This document shows, piece after piece, positions 1 through 7,637 of a stretch of 64,000 bases of DNA. The notes under the pieces were generated by a model, which was given only the letters and a program-made list of their open reading frames with translations, had not been told where the DNA came from and did no database searches. The DNA comes from Paraburkholderia sediminicola (GTDB taxonomy: Bacteria > Pseudomonadota > Gammaproteobacteria > Burkholderiales > Burkholderiaceae). The stretch lies in the NCBI RefSeq assembly GCF_902859805.1, contig NZ_CADIKC010000001.1:1488001-1552000 (forward strand), written 5' to 3'. The stretch's first letter is position 1. The number at the start of each line of letters is the position of its first letter. A program made the position numbers and the translations under genes.

Positions 1-107
1 CGACGTGATTTGCTTATGCGAATTTATCGGTTCGTCCAGGCTTGCAGACGAATTATCGTCGAAGCTAATCGGTCCGTTTCGCGTCCGTTTTTTTAACGAG
101 CACTTTT

Positions 108-1091
108 ATGTCCCGTCATCCTTTGCTCACGCGCCGTGCGTTTATCGCCGGCGTGGGCGCCTCGCTGGCCGCCGCGGCCTTGCCCGTTGTCTCCACGTCA
201 GTCTTCGCCGCAGATTCACATGCGAAAGAATTTCGCATCGGTTATCAGAAAGCGGCCAATACGCTCGTGTTGCTGAAGGCGCACGGCACGCTCGAAAAGC
301 AGCTCGCCCCGCTTGGCATCACGGTCAAATGGACTGAGTTTCCCGCCGGCCCGCAGCTGCTCGAAGGATTGAATGTCGGCGCGATCGACTTCGGTTACGT
401 TGGCGAGGCGCCGCCGGTGTTCGCGCAGGCGGCCGGCGCGAACTTCGTCTATACGGCATATGAAATTCCGACGCCGCATGCCGAAGGGATTCTCGTCCAT
501 CAGGACGCACCGATCAAAACGGTCGCCGATCTGAAGGGCAAAAAGATCGCTTTCAATAAAGGTTCGGACGTTCACTGGTTTCTGGTCGCCGCATTGCAGA
601 AGAGCGGCGTGAAGTACAGCGACATTCAACCCGTTTTTCTGGCGCCCGCCGATGCGCGCGCGGCCTTCGAACGCGGTGCGATCGACGCATGGGCGATCTG
701 GGACCCGTTCCTCGAGGCAGCAAAACGCCAGTCGAATGCCCGCTTGCTCGCCGACGCCGAAGGTATCGTGAGTCACCATCAGTTCTTCCTGAGCGCGCGG
801 CCGTTTGCGGAGAAAAACGGCGAAGTGATCGCGATCGTGATGGATGCAGTGAGTAAAGAGGGCGAGTGGATACGCGGGCACTACAGCGAAGCAGCCGCTC
901 AGCTCGCGCCGATTCAGGGCCTTGACGCCGGCGTGATCGAAGCAGGTTTGCGGCACTACGCGCACGTCTACAAACCGATCGACGCGACCGTGCTTGCAGA
1001 GCAGCAACGTATTGCCGACACATTCAGCGATCTGCGCATCATCCCGACAAAGATCGTGACGAAGGACGCGGCATTGCCTGCCAAGGCTTAG
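108..1091 (+). CDS. ssuA: Aliphatic sulfonate ABC transporter substrate-binding protein (SsuA-like)
   Basis: This 327-residue protein resembles the periplasmic binding proteins of sulfonate/nitrate/taurine ABC importers, which deliver alkanesulfonates to a membrane permease as a sulfur source. It starts with a twin-arginine-like leader (TRRAFIAGVGASLAAAALP) and a likely cleavage after FAA near residue 35. The mature part has typical family stretches: FRIGYQKA near residue 42, a GPQLLEGLNVGAIDFGYVGEAPPVFAQAAG segment around 80-110, and AWAIWDPFLEAA near 190. No permease, ATPase or monooxygenase gene follows. The next gene is on the other strand, so this is either the end of an operon cut by the left edge or an orphan. 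The exact substrate is inferred from family resemblance only. Confidence 0.85.
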   Translation: MSRHPLLTRRAFIAGVGASLAAAALPVVSTSVFAADSHAKEFRIGYQKAANTLVLLKAHGTLEKQLAPLGITVKWTEFPAGPQLLEGLNVGAIDFGYVGEAPPVFAQAAGANFVYTAYEIPTPHAEGILVHQDAPIKTVADLKGKKIAFNKGSDVHWFLVAALQKSGVKYSDIQPVFLAPADARAAFERGAIDAWAIWDPFLEAAKRQSNARLLADAEGIVSHHQFFLSARPFAEKNGEVIAIVMDAVSKEGEWIRGHYSEAAAQLAPIQGLDAGVIEAGLRHYAHVYKPIDATVLAEQQRIADTFSDLRIIPTKIVTKDAALPAKA

Positions 1092-1127
1092 GTCACCTGC
1101 GCTCAGGTCACATAGACCGCGATGCTT

Positions 1128-1493
1128 CTACACCTGGGCGAATAGCGCTTCGACATTTTCCGGCGGGCGGCCAATCATGGCTCGCCCGTTTCGCACGACG
1201 ATCGGTCGTTGCAGAAGGATGGGGTGCTTTGCCAATGCTTCGTATAACTGAGCGTCGCTCAGTGTGGTGTCGGAGAGATTGAGTGCTTTGTATTCGGCCT
1301 CGGTGTCGCGGATCATCTCGCGGACGGTGCAGCCTAGCTGTGTGTTGATTTGCTTCAACTGCGTGATCGTGAGCGGCTGCTTCAGGTATTCGATGATTTC
1401 CGTTGGTTCGTTGCCGCTGTTGTAGGTGGTGGCGATCAGGTCGCAGGTAGCTCGCGATTTTGAACAGCGAGGGTTGTGGTAGATGGTGATCAT
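1128..1493 (-). CDS. arsC: Arsenate reductase, glutaredoxin-dependent ArsC family
   Basis: A 121-residue ArsC/Spx-fold protein. The N-terminus MITIYHNPRCSKSR carries the catalytic Cys10 of the glutaredoxin-coupled arsenate reductases. The C-terminal stretch LLQRPIVVRNGRAMIGRPPE supplies the arginines that bind arsenate in this family. Family knowledge: it reduces arsenate to arsenite with glutathione and glutaredoxin. Length is close to the usual 115-140. No arsB, acr3 or arsR lies nearby, so the physiological role is uncertain. Many chromosomal members of this fold have no proven arsenic role. It is convergent with the sulfonate-binding gene and lies at the border of the replication region. 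Confidence 0.85.
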   Translation of the reverse strand: MITIYHNPRCSKSRATCDLIATTYNSGNEPTEIIEYLKQPLTITQLKQINTQLGCTVREMIRDTEAEYKALNLSDTTLSDAQLYEALAKHPILLQRPIVVRNGRAMIGRPPENVEALFAQV

Positions 1494-1654
1494 GGTTGAT
1501 TGGGTGAGCGTTGCTTGTGGTGGGGTGCAGGGAGTTTTTCGTGGGGATTTTAGCGGGTGCGGGGAGTTGGGTGGATATCAGTGCAGGCGGATGGGGGCGG
1601 TCGAGTTTCGTTGGGGTGGGAAGGGGCGCTGCCTGTTGGTGATGGTGTCGTTCG

Positions 1655-1670
1655 GTTTATGCGCATAAAG
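1655..1670. other. parS: parS-type partition site 1
   Basis: GTTTATGCGCATAAAG contains the perfect 14-bp palindrome TTTATGCGCATAAA. The same 14-mer occurs four times, all within 1.55 kb around parA. This form matches, as far as I recall, the ParB site of Burkholderia chromosome 2 replicons (GTTTATGCGCATAAAC). It is the outermost copy. Confidence 0.85.
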
Positions 1671-1803
1671 CGGCTGCCGGAAGTTGTCGAGTTTTCGTCA
1701 CGTGCTGTGGGATGGCTTGGGCCGTTCGCCTGAAGGCTTCAACTCATGCTGGTTGATCTCCTCCTTTCTATACATGGGCGCGAAGCTTCAAACGGCCACC
1801 ACG

Positions 1804-1887
1804 CCAGTCCCAGTCCCAGTCCCAGTCCCAGTCCCAGTCCCAGTCCCAGTCCCAGTCCCAGTCCCAGTCCCAGTCCCAGTCCCAGTC
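1804..1887. repeat. Hexanucleotide tandem repeat (CCAGTC)14
   Basis: Fourteen perfect uninterrupted copies of CCAGTC, followed by one more CCA. On the minus strand this reads GACTGG, that is GGGACT units, giving a G-triplet every six bases, as in telomeric repeats. It lies between parS sites 1 and 2 and is followed at once by a second, pentameric repeat. It is expected to be length-variable between strains through slippage. Confidence 0.97.
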
Positions 1888-1895
1888 CCAGCTCC

Positions 1896-2005
1896 GTGCC
1901 GTGCCGTGCCGTGCCGTGCCGTGCCGTGCCGTGCCGTGCCGTGCCGTGCCGTGCCGTGCCGTGCCGTGCCGTGCCGTGCCGTGCCGTGCCGTGCCGTGCC
2001 GTGCC
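1896..2005. repeat. Pentanucleotide tandem repeat (GTGCC)22
   Basis: Twenty-two perfect copies of GTGCC, beginning eight bases after the hexamer block. It is not coding: frames through it give only Pro-Cys-Arg-Ala-Val or His-Gly-Thr-Ala-Arg runs. The two blocks together span about 200 bp between parS copies. Assembly collapse or expansion is possible at such sites. Confidence 0.97.
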
Positions 2006-2078
2006 GCAGGATCATGCATCGATCCCTGCGGTCACCCCCACAGCAACGGCGGCTCCATGCTTGACTCACGCCCGCAAA

Positions 2079-2094
2079 GTTTATGCGCATAAAG
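2079..2094. other. parS: parS-type partition site 2
   Basis: GTTTATGCGCATAAAG, identical to site 1 over all 16 bases. It sits about 70 bp after the pentamer repeat block and 425 bp upstream of parA. Confidence 0.85.
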
Positions 2095-2401
2095 GTGCCT
2101 ACGCGTGACGGCTCGCGGGACACGACTTGACCTGTATAAACCTCAATGCCGCCAACGGCAGCGCCATGCAAAAAGCGATGCGGCAACAGCGCCCCCTCGG
2201 CGAAGAGGACAGTGCCGGATCCGAGACAGCTGATGCACCACGCCCCATACCCGAGGAGGGCGTAGCTTCACATCGCACCGAATCCTTTAGCCGAGTCCTC
2301 TTCGATACCTCGCAGCAGCTGAAATCTCTCAGGCGCCGTAAACCTATCGCCATTGATACGCGCATCACACCCATTGCGCTTTAGCTCAGCCACGCCACAC
2401 C

Positions 2402-2417
2402 CTTTATGCGCATAAAC
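2402..2417. other. parS: parS-type partition site 3
   Basis: CTTTATGCGCATAAAC, the same 14-bp palindrome core with the flanking C/C exchanged. It lies about 100 bp upstream of the parA start, so ParB bound here could also affect the parAB promoter. Confidence 0.85.
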
Positions 2418-2518
2418 CTATCCCGTTCGGCTAATTCTTCTCGCGTTTACACAAAAACGATTGAAATGCGAATTCATCCAGGTAAAATCCTTTTGCGTCT
2501 AAAAAGAGGAGGTGAAGA

Positions 2519-3181
2519 TTGGCAGCAGAAATCATCGCGGTAACTCAGCAGAAGGGTGGGGTCGGGAAGAGCACAATCGCGATGCACCTCGGGGCTGCGT
2601 TCCATGAAAAAGGGAAACGCGTCCTCGTCGTAGACGCAGATGGTCAAAACACCCTGGTCCATTGGGCCAGCGCATCATCAGACGGCGAAACTGGCATTCC
2701 TTTCCCGGTCGTCAACCTCTCCGAAGCCGGCAGCCAGATCCATCGCGAGATCAAGAAATTCGTGGCTGACTACGACATCATCGTCGTCGACTGCCCACCC
2801 TCCATCACCGAGAAAGTGTCCGGCGTCGTGCTGCTCGCGGCGAGCGTCGCGATCATGCCGACGTCGTCGTCGCCCGCCGACTATTGGTCGAGTGTCGGAC
2901 TGGTGAAACTCGTGCAGCAGGCTCAGGTCATGAACGAGGATCTGCGCGCCGTCTTCCTGCTGAATAAGACCGAAGAGAAACGGATGCTGACGCGCGAACT
3001 GAAGCGTGCGTTGGAAGAGCTCGGTTTCCCACTGCTCAAGACCCAGATCCCGACGCGCGAAGCCTATAAGCAGGCAATGGCGTTAGGGCAGACAGTGCTT
3101 CAGATGAACGATCGTGGCGCCAAGCTCGCCGCCATCGAAGTACGGGCGTGCGCCAACGAGATCGCAGCCCTGCTCCCCTGA
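2519..3181 (+). CDS. parA: Chromosome partition ATPase ParA
   Basis: A 220-residue Walker-type partition ATPase. The deviant Walker A motif QKGGVGKST spans residues 11-19 with the signature Lys12 and Lys17. The A' motif LVVDADGQ is at about 36-43, and Walker B DIIVVDCPP ends near residue 94. It lacks the N-terminal helix-turn-helix of type Ia ParA proteins, so it is the short form. The start is TTG at 2519, chosen because a strong AGGAGGTGA ribosome site (2507-2515) lies six bases upstream and the KGG motif sits at the expected distance. It acts with ParB on the parS sites to segregate the replicon. It is followed by parS site 4 and parB in one operon. Confidence 0.96.
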   Translation: MAAEIIAVTQQKGGVGKSTIAMHLGAAFHEKGKRVLVVDADGQNTLVHWASASSDGETGIPFPVVNLSEAGSQIHREIKKFVADYDIIVVDCPPSITEKVSGVVLLAASVAIMPTSSSPADYWSSVGLVKLVQQAQVMNEDLRAVFLLNKTEEKRMLTRELKRALEELGFPLLKTQIPTREAYKQAMALGQTVLQMNDRGAKLAAIEVRACANEIAALLP

Positions 3182-3197
3182 ATTTATGCGCATAAAG
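3182..3197. other. parS: parS-type partition site 4, between parA and parB
   Basis: ATTTATGCGCATAAAG, the 14-bp palindrome placed in the 24-bp gap between the parA stop and the parB start. ParB binding here would lie within the operon and next to the parB ribosome site, so autoregulation is possible. Confidence 0.85.
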
Positions 3198-3205
3198 GAC
3201 CCTGA

Positions 3206-4261
3206 ATGAAACCCTCCCAATTCGCCAAAGGCTTTCAAGCACGTCCTGATACGACTAGCAGCGAAAAGCGAACCGCTCTCGACCGCCTGAACGCGATCGA
3301 CGGTTTGGTCAAGAATGGCGCCCCGACTGGCGACGTACCGAACCGCGTCATCCAGCCGGTCCTGTCGCAGGACGTTGCCGAACTCGAAGATGCGGATATC
3401 GCCAATGAGTCGGCGGCCTACCGTGCCTGGCGGATCGAACACGCTTACCGGCCTGGCCAGGTCATCGAGCTCGCGCTCAAGACGATCAAACCGAGCCCGT
3501 TCAACCCGCGCCATTTCTATCTGAAGGCGTCGATTGCCGAGCTTGCTGTCAATCTGGCGAAGCAGGGCCAGCAGCAGGCAATTCACGTCATTCCCGATTA
3601 CGACAACCCCGGTACCTACTTCGTCAGCGACGGCGGCCGGCGCGTGCGGGCGCTTAAAGAAGCGAACAAGGAATCGGTGAAGGCGATCGTCATCGATCTG
3701 CCGATCGGCATCCAGAGCTATAAGCTTGGCTACGACCTCAACGTCCAGCGCGATTCGCAGACCGTGTTCGACAACGCCGTCGTCTGGAAACGCTTTCTCG
3801 ACGATCGGCATTTCCAGAGCCAGAAGGAGCTTGCCGAACACCTCGGACTAGACGAGTCGACCGTCGCGGTCGCCCTGTCGATTGCTAAGCTACCCGAGGT
3901 GGTGATGCACGAGATGGTCGCAAGGCCTGACCGTTTTGGTTCGAACATGGCGTATCAGGTGGGCCGCTATCACACTGCCCGCGGCGCCGACGCTACGCTG
4001 CGCCTGATCAACAAAATCCTCTCGGACGACCTGAGCACGCGACAGGTTGCGGACATCGTCAAAGGCCGAGCAAGTGCGCAGGAAAGTACCAAGCCGGCGG
4101 GTCGGCAGCGCTATGCGCAGCGTCTGGAAATCAAGCTCGGCGGCGTCTCGGTCGGCGATCTGAAATCGTATGGGGACGACCGAATCGAACTGCGCCTGAA
4201 GGGCCTCACCCGTGAAAAGCGTGACGACATCCTTCGTCAGATTGAAAAGATGCTGAAGTAA
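3206..4261 (+). CDS. parB: Chromosome partition protein ParB
   Basis: A 351-residue ParB-family centromere-binding CTPase. The ParB/Srx domain holds SPFNPRHFY at about 97-105 and the SDGGRRVRAL box at 141-150 (the GERRxRA-like CTP-binding patch). A helix-turn-helix with QKELAEHLGLDESTVAVALSIAKLP is at about 206-230, and the C-terminus is a short dimerisation segment. Family knowledge: ParB loads at parS, spreads as a clamp and stimulates ParA. It starts 24 bp after parA, with parS site 4 in the gap, and is convergent to repA. The match of parS sequence and gene order supports a chromosome-2 type system. Confidence 0.95.
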   Translation: MKPSQFAKGFQARPDTTSSEKRTALDRLNAIDGLVKNGAPTGDVPNRVIQPVLSQDVAELEDADIANESAAYRAWRIEHAYRPGQVIELALKTIKPSPFNPRHFYLKASIAELAVNLAKQGQQQAIHVIPDYDNPGTYFVSDGGRRVRALKEANKESVKAIVIDLPIGIQSYKLGYDLNVQRDSQTVFDNAVVWKRFLDDRHFQSQKELAEHLGLDESTVAVALSIAKLPEVVMHEMVARPDRFGSNMAYQVGRYHTARGADATLRLINKILSDDLSTRQVADIVKGRASAQESTKPAGRQRYAQRLEIKLGGVSVGDLKSYGDDRIELRLKGLTREKRDDILRQIEKMLK

Positions 4262-4288
4262 CCAAGGGAAAGCATCAGCAGGAAAAGA

Positions 4289-4322
4289 AACGGCGGCACA
4301 CGAAAGTGGCCGCCGTTTTTCT
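4289..4322. terminator. Likely rho-independent terminator between parB and repA
   Basis: ACGGCGGC and GCCGCCGT form a GC-rich stem with a small imperfection around a cacgaaagtg loop, followed by TTTTTCTT. It sits between the convergent parB and repA genes, so it most likely ends the parAB transcript. Confidence 0.75.
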
Positions 4323-4339
4323 TGATGCGATCTTGACGA

Positions 4340-5689
4340 TTACGCCGCGCGCGATTGGCTCAGCGTGAAGGCGAGCAGGTCGCCATCGGTGGGTTCGCCC
4401 CAGGTTTTGCGAGCCAGCCAATCGAAGAACGCCGTTTCGACGATCTTCGAATCCAGCCCACGACGGCGCCAGTCATCCCGCATGTGTGTACCGAGATCCG
4501 GTAACACGTCGTCCTCAAACGACTTCCGCGCGATCTCCCGTTCGGACTCACCTTGCTCGTCGTATAGCTCGCGCGCTTCCTTGCGGCGAACCGCCGAGTA
4601 CTCGCCAAGCAGACGCGCTTTCAGGTCGTCCGCCGGCGCAGCCACCGCGGCTTTACCGCCGCTACCGGACGCCAGCGCCTCGACCGGCGGCGCATAGCCC
4701 TTCTTCAACGCGTCCTTGAACAGAGCCGGAGCGCTGCGCACAGCGGGCAGAGACGTGCTGCGCATGCGTTGCTCGGTCATCTGCAGCGCCGCGCGAATTC
4801 GGTTTTCTTCGCTATCGGCGTACAGTGTTTGCGCTTCTTTCAGCGGAATGCCGATCTTCACCATCCGGTCGACCAGCGTGCTGTCGAACACATTCGGGTG
4901 TTCGTCGAGCGCCAGCATGGGCTGCTTACGCTCGGTCACGCGGAACTGGATCTCGGCAACCCGCCGCCCTTCGCGGTGTTCGATCAACTCGACGAAGATG
5001 TTGGTGACCGCATTGACTTCGGCGATGGCCGGGCGCAGGTAATCGCGCTTGAAGTACTTGTACTCGCGCTTCGCCTCGTCACCCGCTTCGGTGTCTGGCG
5101 TGCCGGAAAGAATAGGGCGCCACCATTCCCATGTTTCGCGCATCGTCAGATGGCTCGGGTTGGTCAGGTAGCGAACGCAAATCTCGTAAAGTGCGAGGCC
5201 CGCGCTACTGCGCAGCTGGCTCTGGAACTGCAGGCTCAACCGCGCATACTGAACCGGATCGAGCAGCTTCTTTTTGATCTTCGGCGCAAACGAGAACTCC
5301 ACCCACACGCGGCGAGTGGTGGGATCTTCGAGAATTTCCGCGTCGGCAATCAGCGTGGAAATACCCCATTTCCGGCCCGGCTTCTGGCTGGACGTGCCGG
5401 TACTCCATTCCACCTGCACCGACACCATGCGCCGCAGGTGCTCCTTCACGAGCGCCGTGTCGTTCGAATCGAATGCGGAATTGGCGACGATGTCGGACAG
5501 CAAGGCCCGATAGGTATCACCGGACTCGTCAGCTTGCTGAGCGACGGCAAGGAGAACGTTGAACAGCTTGCGGGTGAGGAGCGTGATCTTGCCGCTCTTG
5601 GGCTGGATGGCGATCGCCTCAACGGCCTTGCGTAATTCGGCCGAGCTCGGGCTGACTACATCTGTCTTCTTCGCGCGCTTCGTGGCCAT
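4340..5689 (-). CDS. repA: Replication initiation protein RepA (Rep_3-like)
   Basis: About 449 residues from the chosen start MATKRAKKTD. An in-frame ATG at 5722 would add 11 residues; neither start has a strong ribosome site. The protein resembles iteron-binding winged-helix initiators of Burkholderiales secondary replicons: KITLLTRKLFNVLLAVAQQ near 35-55, LYEICVRYL and the WEWWRPILSG region near 200, and KREYKYFKRDYLRPAIAEVNAVTNI near 220-245. It binds iterons and opens the origin. The gene faces away from an array of about 18 iterons that starts some 120 bp upstream of its start codon. RepA binding there could therefore drive replication and also repress repA. It is the best candidate to recognise the dispersed iteron-like sites further right. 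Confidence 0.9.
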   Translation of the reverse strand: MATKRAKKTDVVSPSSAELRKAVEAIAIQPKSGKITLLTRKLFNVLLAVAQQADESGDTYRALLSDIVANSAFDSNDTALVKEHLRRMVSVQVEWSTGTSSQKPGRKWGISTLIADAEILEDPTTRRVWVEFSFAPKIKKKLLDPVQYARLSLQFQSQLRSSAGLALYEICVRYLTNPSHLTMRETWEWWRPILSGTPDTEAGDEAKREYKYFKRDYLRPAIAEVNAVTNIFVELIEHREGRRVAEIQFRVTERKQPMLALDEHPNVFDSTLVDRMVKIGIPLKEAQTLYADSEENRIRAALQMTEQRMRSTSLPAVRSAPALFKDALKKGYAPPVEALASGSGGKAAVAAPADDLKARLLGEYSAVRRKEARELYDEQGESEREIARKSFEDDVLPDLGTHMRDDWRRRGLDSKIVETAFFDWLARKTWGEPTDGDLLAFTLSQSRAA

Positions 5690-5722
5690 GCGTCTGGTCG
5701 AGGAGGGATTTGGCGAGAGCAT

Positions 5723-7637
5723 ACCGGCTGTGGTGATACGCGTCTATAGCACGGGTCTCACCGTTCCCGGTGAAGTGAGTTTACGAGGCACGACTCACCT
5801 CGAGCAACTCCCGAAAACCCTCACCTCACCCGTTTCGCGCCAGGTTCAGGGCATCCTTACAGGTCGCGGCCTCCAGAAAATTGACCGATTTCTGACCTGC
5901 CGCGAACGGGAGCCATTCGATCCCGAATCGTCTCACCTCAAAAAATTTTCGTGAATTTTGGCTGCACGCGCGTTGCGAGCGAGGCGCACTCGTACTCAAT
6001 CGGTGGCTCGGATGCATTTCTGCCGATTTCAGCGGATAGGGGAGGGGAGAACGTCACCAAGCGCGCCGAGCCTCCTTCCTAAGCAGGGCGCCACGCCCAA
6101 GCTCGCCGGCACGCACACGCGTCGATTGAGGCCATGTGGCCTTCGGCGCGCAGACGCGCACGGCAATCGCAGCGTGCCCAATTGAGCAAATGGCTGCCAA
6201 ACCTCGCAGCAAGACACCTCATTCATGCGTGAGTGAGATCTGAGTCGCGAGAATCTCCCCCGAAAAAGCTCACCTTAACGCTAGCTGAGCGCTTGGAACG
6301 ACGCGGCCTCCAGACCTGGGGCGCTGAAAAAACACCGATAAATAGTCCCGAAAAGCCTCACCTATGAACCCGAAACAGGCCCACGCAGTGCATGAAAAAG
6401 GCCCCCCGAAAAACCTCACCTTTGCGCAGCGCACAAAAATTATCCAATGATTTCATTGACTTATCGGTCCGCTATTCACCGAGTCATGGGCACATACTCC
6501 CGTATATCCTCACCTTTGACAGCTTTTCAGTGAAATTCGGCGTTTCCGGCCGCAAGCCGAAAGGCCCCGAAAAACCTCACCTTAAGATTTTCGTAGCCAC
6601 AAAATCGGAATGAATCTGACAGCGTCAGTAGGGCTTTTCCGGCCCGTTGTGGCCATTTCGGTCCTGCATTTCCTCACCTTAGCGAACACAGACGTCTCAA
6701 AAGGCTCCCGAAAAACCTCACCTCAGGCCCAAAACAGCCTTTTTGACGAGTCGGCTATCGCCTCGATCCAGGTCTCCCGAATTCGCTCACCTTTCCGCAA
6801 CCGTGATCGACCGACCCTGTCGACACATCGAAGCGAATTTGAGCCGAAATCAGCTTCAGCTCCCGCAAACACTCACCTCAAGCCCCTAAATGCACAAAAT
6901 TGAGGCAAAAATGACGCCTCGGCCCCGGAAAGTCTCACCTTCGGTTCGCGTTTTCTCCTGTCTTGACTCACCAATGGGGTTTACGAGGCCCAAATAAGGC
7001 CAAAATCTGTGGTCCGCGACGGTCCCGAAAGCGCTCACCTTAAGGTCCATCGAGCTACGCACCTACTTTTGAGCGCCGCCGGGCGATCCCGGACTCTCAG
7101 GTCCCGCAAAATCTCACCTTTAGCGAAACCGCACTTTTGGACCAGCTCCTGAACCCGCTCACGTTCTGTCCCGGACCCGCTCACCGAGGCCCCCGAACCT
7201 CATCACTCAACACTCCCGCAAGACCTCACCACCCCTCCCGTAAAGCTTCACCTTGTCGGGCTGGAACGCCTGCCTGGTAAGGGTTTGCCATGGCGTTAAC
7301 GTTTTTAACATGGGTTCAAAGGTGTTTACTTTTATTACTCTCTAGACTTTCCCCGCGCGTCCTTCGGACAAGACCGCTCCACCCCCACCGCTCGCATTAC
7401 GCCTTCGTGAAACAGTGAGCGATCAGAAAGAAACTGCTGAAATCTCTTTATTTACAACAGCTTATTGGCTAGTCTTCGTTTTGTTTCACGGAAAAATGCA
7501 GCTTGCTCCGATCCTGTGAGCTACCAGCAACGTCAAAACGCGCCAATTGGCTAAATAACACTCGTCCCCAACAAATACGTAGCAAACAATACGTAAATTG
7601 TTATGATTCATCCAATTCGAGCGACATCGAGGTATAC
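5723..7637. other. Putative replication origin (ori2) of the secondary replicon
   Basis: A 1.9-kb stretch with no supportable gene. It is filled from 5808 to 7253 by iterons in one orientation. Next to the array is an AT-rich segment (about 7295-7345 and 7430-7620) that could be the unwinding element. A weak DnaA-box-like TTATCCA lies at 6440-6446, but no perfect TTATCCACA was seen. Flanking repA and the kfrA-like gene diverge from it. The functional claim follows from gene context and iterons, not from experiment. Confidence 0.85.
5808..7253 (-). repeat. Origin iteron array, about 18 copies of a 19-bp element
   Basis: Sites read on the plus strand as CTCCCGAAAAnCTCACCT-like 19-mers, starting at 5808, 5920, 6257, 6345, 6403, 6497, 6564, 6661, 6705, 6774, 6860, 6922, 7022, 7101, 7146, 7168, 7213 and 7235. 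Most conserved are the TCCCG block and the CTCACCT block, with a variable AT-rich middle. The copy at 6705 is CTCCCGAAAAACCTCACCT. All copies share one orientation, so the AGGTGAG end is on the minus strand. Those at 6661, 7146 and 7168 are degenerate. Spacing is irregular, from 22 to over 300 bp. Such arrays normally bind the replicon's own Rep protein. Confidence 0.93.

Larger units (their letters stand above)
1494..2518. other. Gene-free centromere-like region upstream of parA
   Basis: About 1 kb without a supportable gene. It contains three of the four parS-type palindromes, two simple tandem repeat blocks, and the parA leader. Open frames here are artefacts of the simple repeats (Pro-Val and Pro-Cys-Arg-Ala-Val runs). 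The position directly upstream of parA suggests a partition centromere plus the parAB promoter. No clear sigma70 promoter could be fixed by eye. Confidence 0.6.

Noticed and set aside
1..107. Search for the end of an upstream gene or promoter at the left edge
   Set aside because: A short open frame crosses the sulfonate-binding gene start in another frame, but no gene or clear promoter can be supported.
1684..2186. Several open frames on both strands through the simple repeats
   Set aside because: They exist only because (CCAGTC)n and (GTGCC)n have no stop codon; the encoded Pro-Val and Pro-Cys-Arg-Ala-Val runs have no family match and no ribosome site.
6440..6448. TTATCCAAT as a DnaA box in the origin
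   Set aside because: Two mismatches to the consensus and a single copy; mentioned only as a weak candidate.
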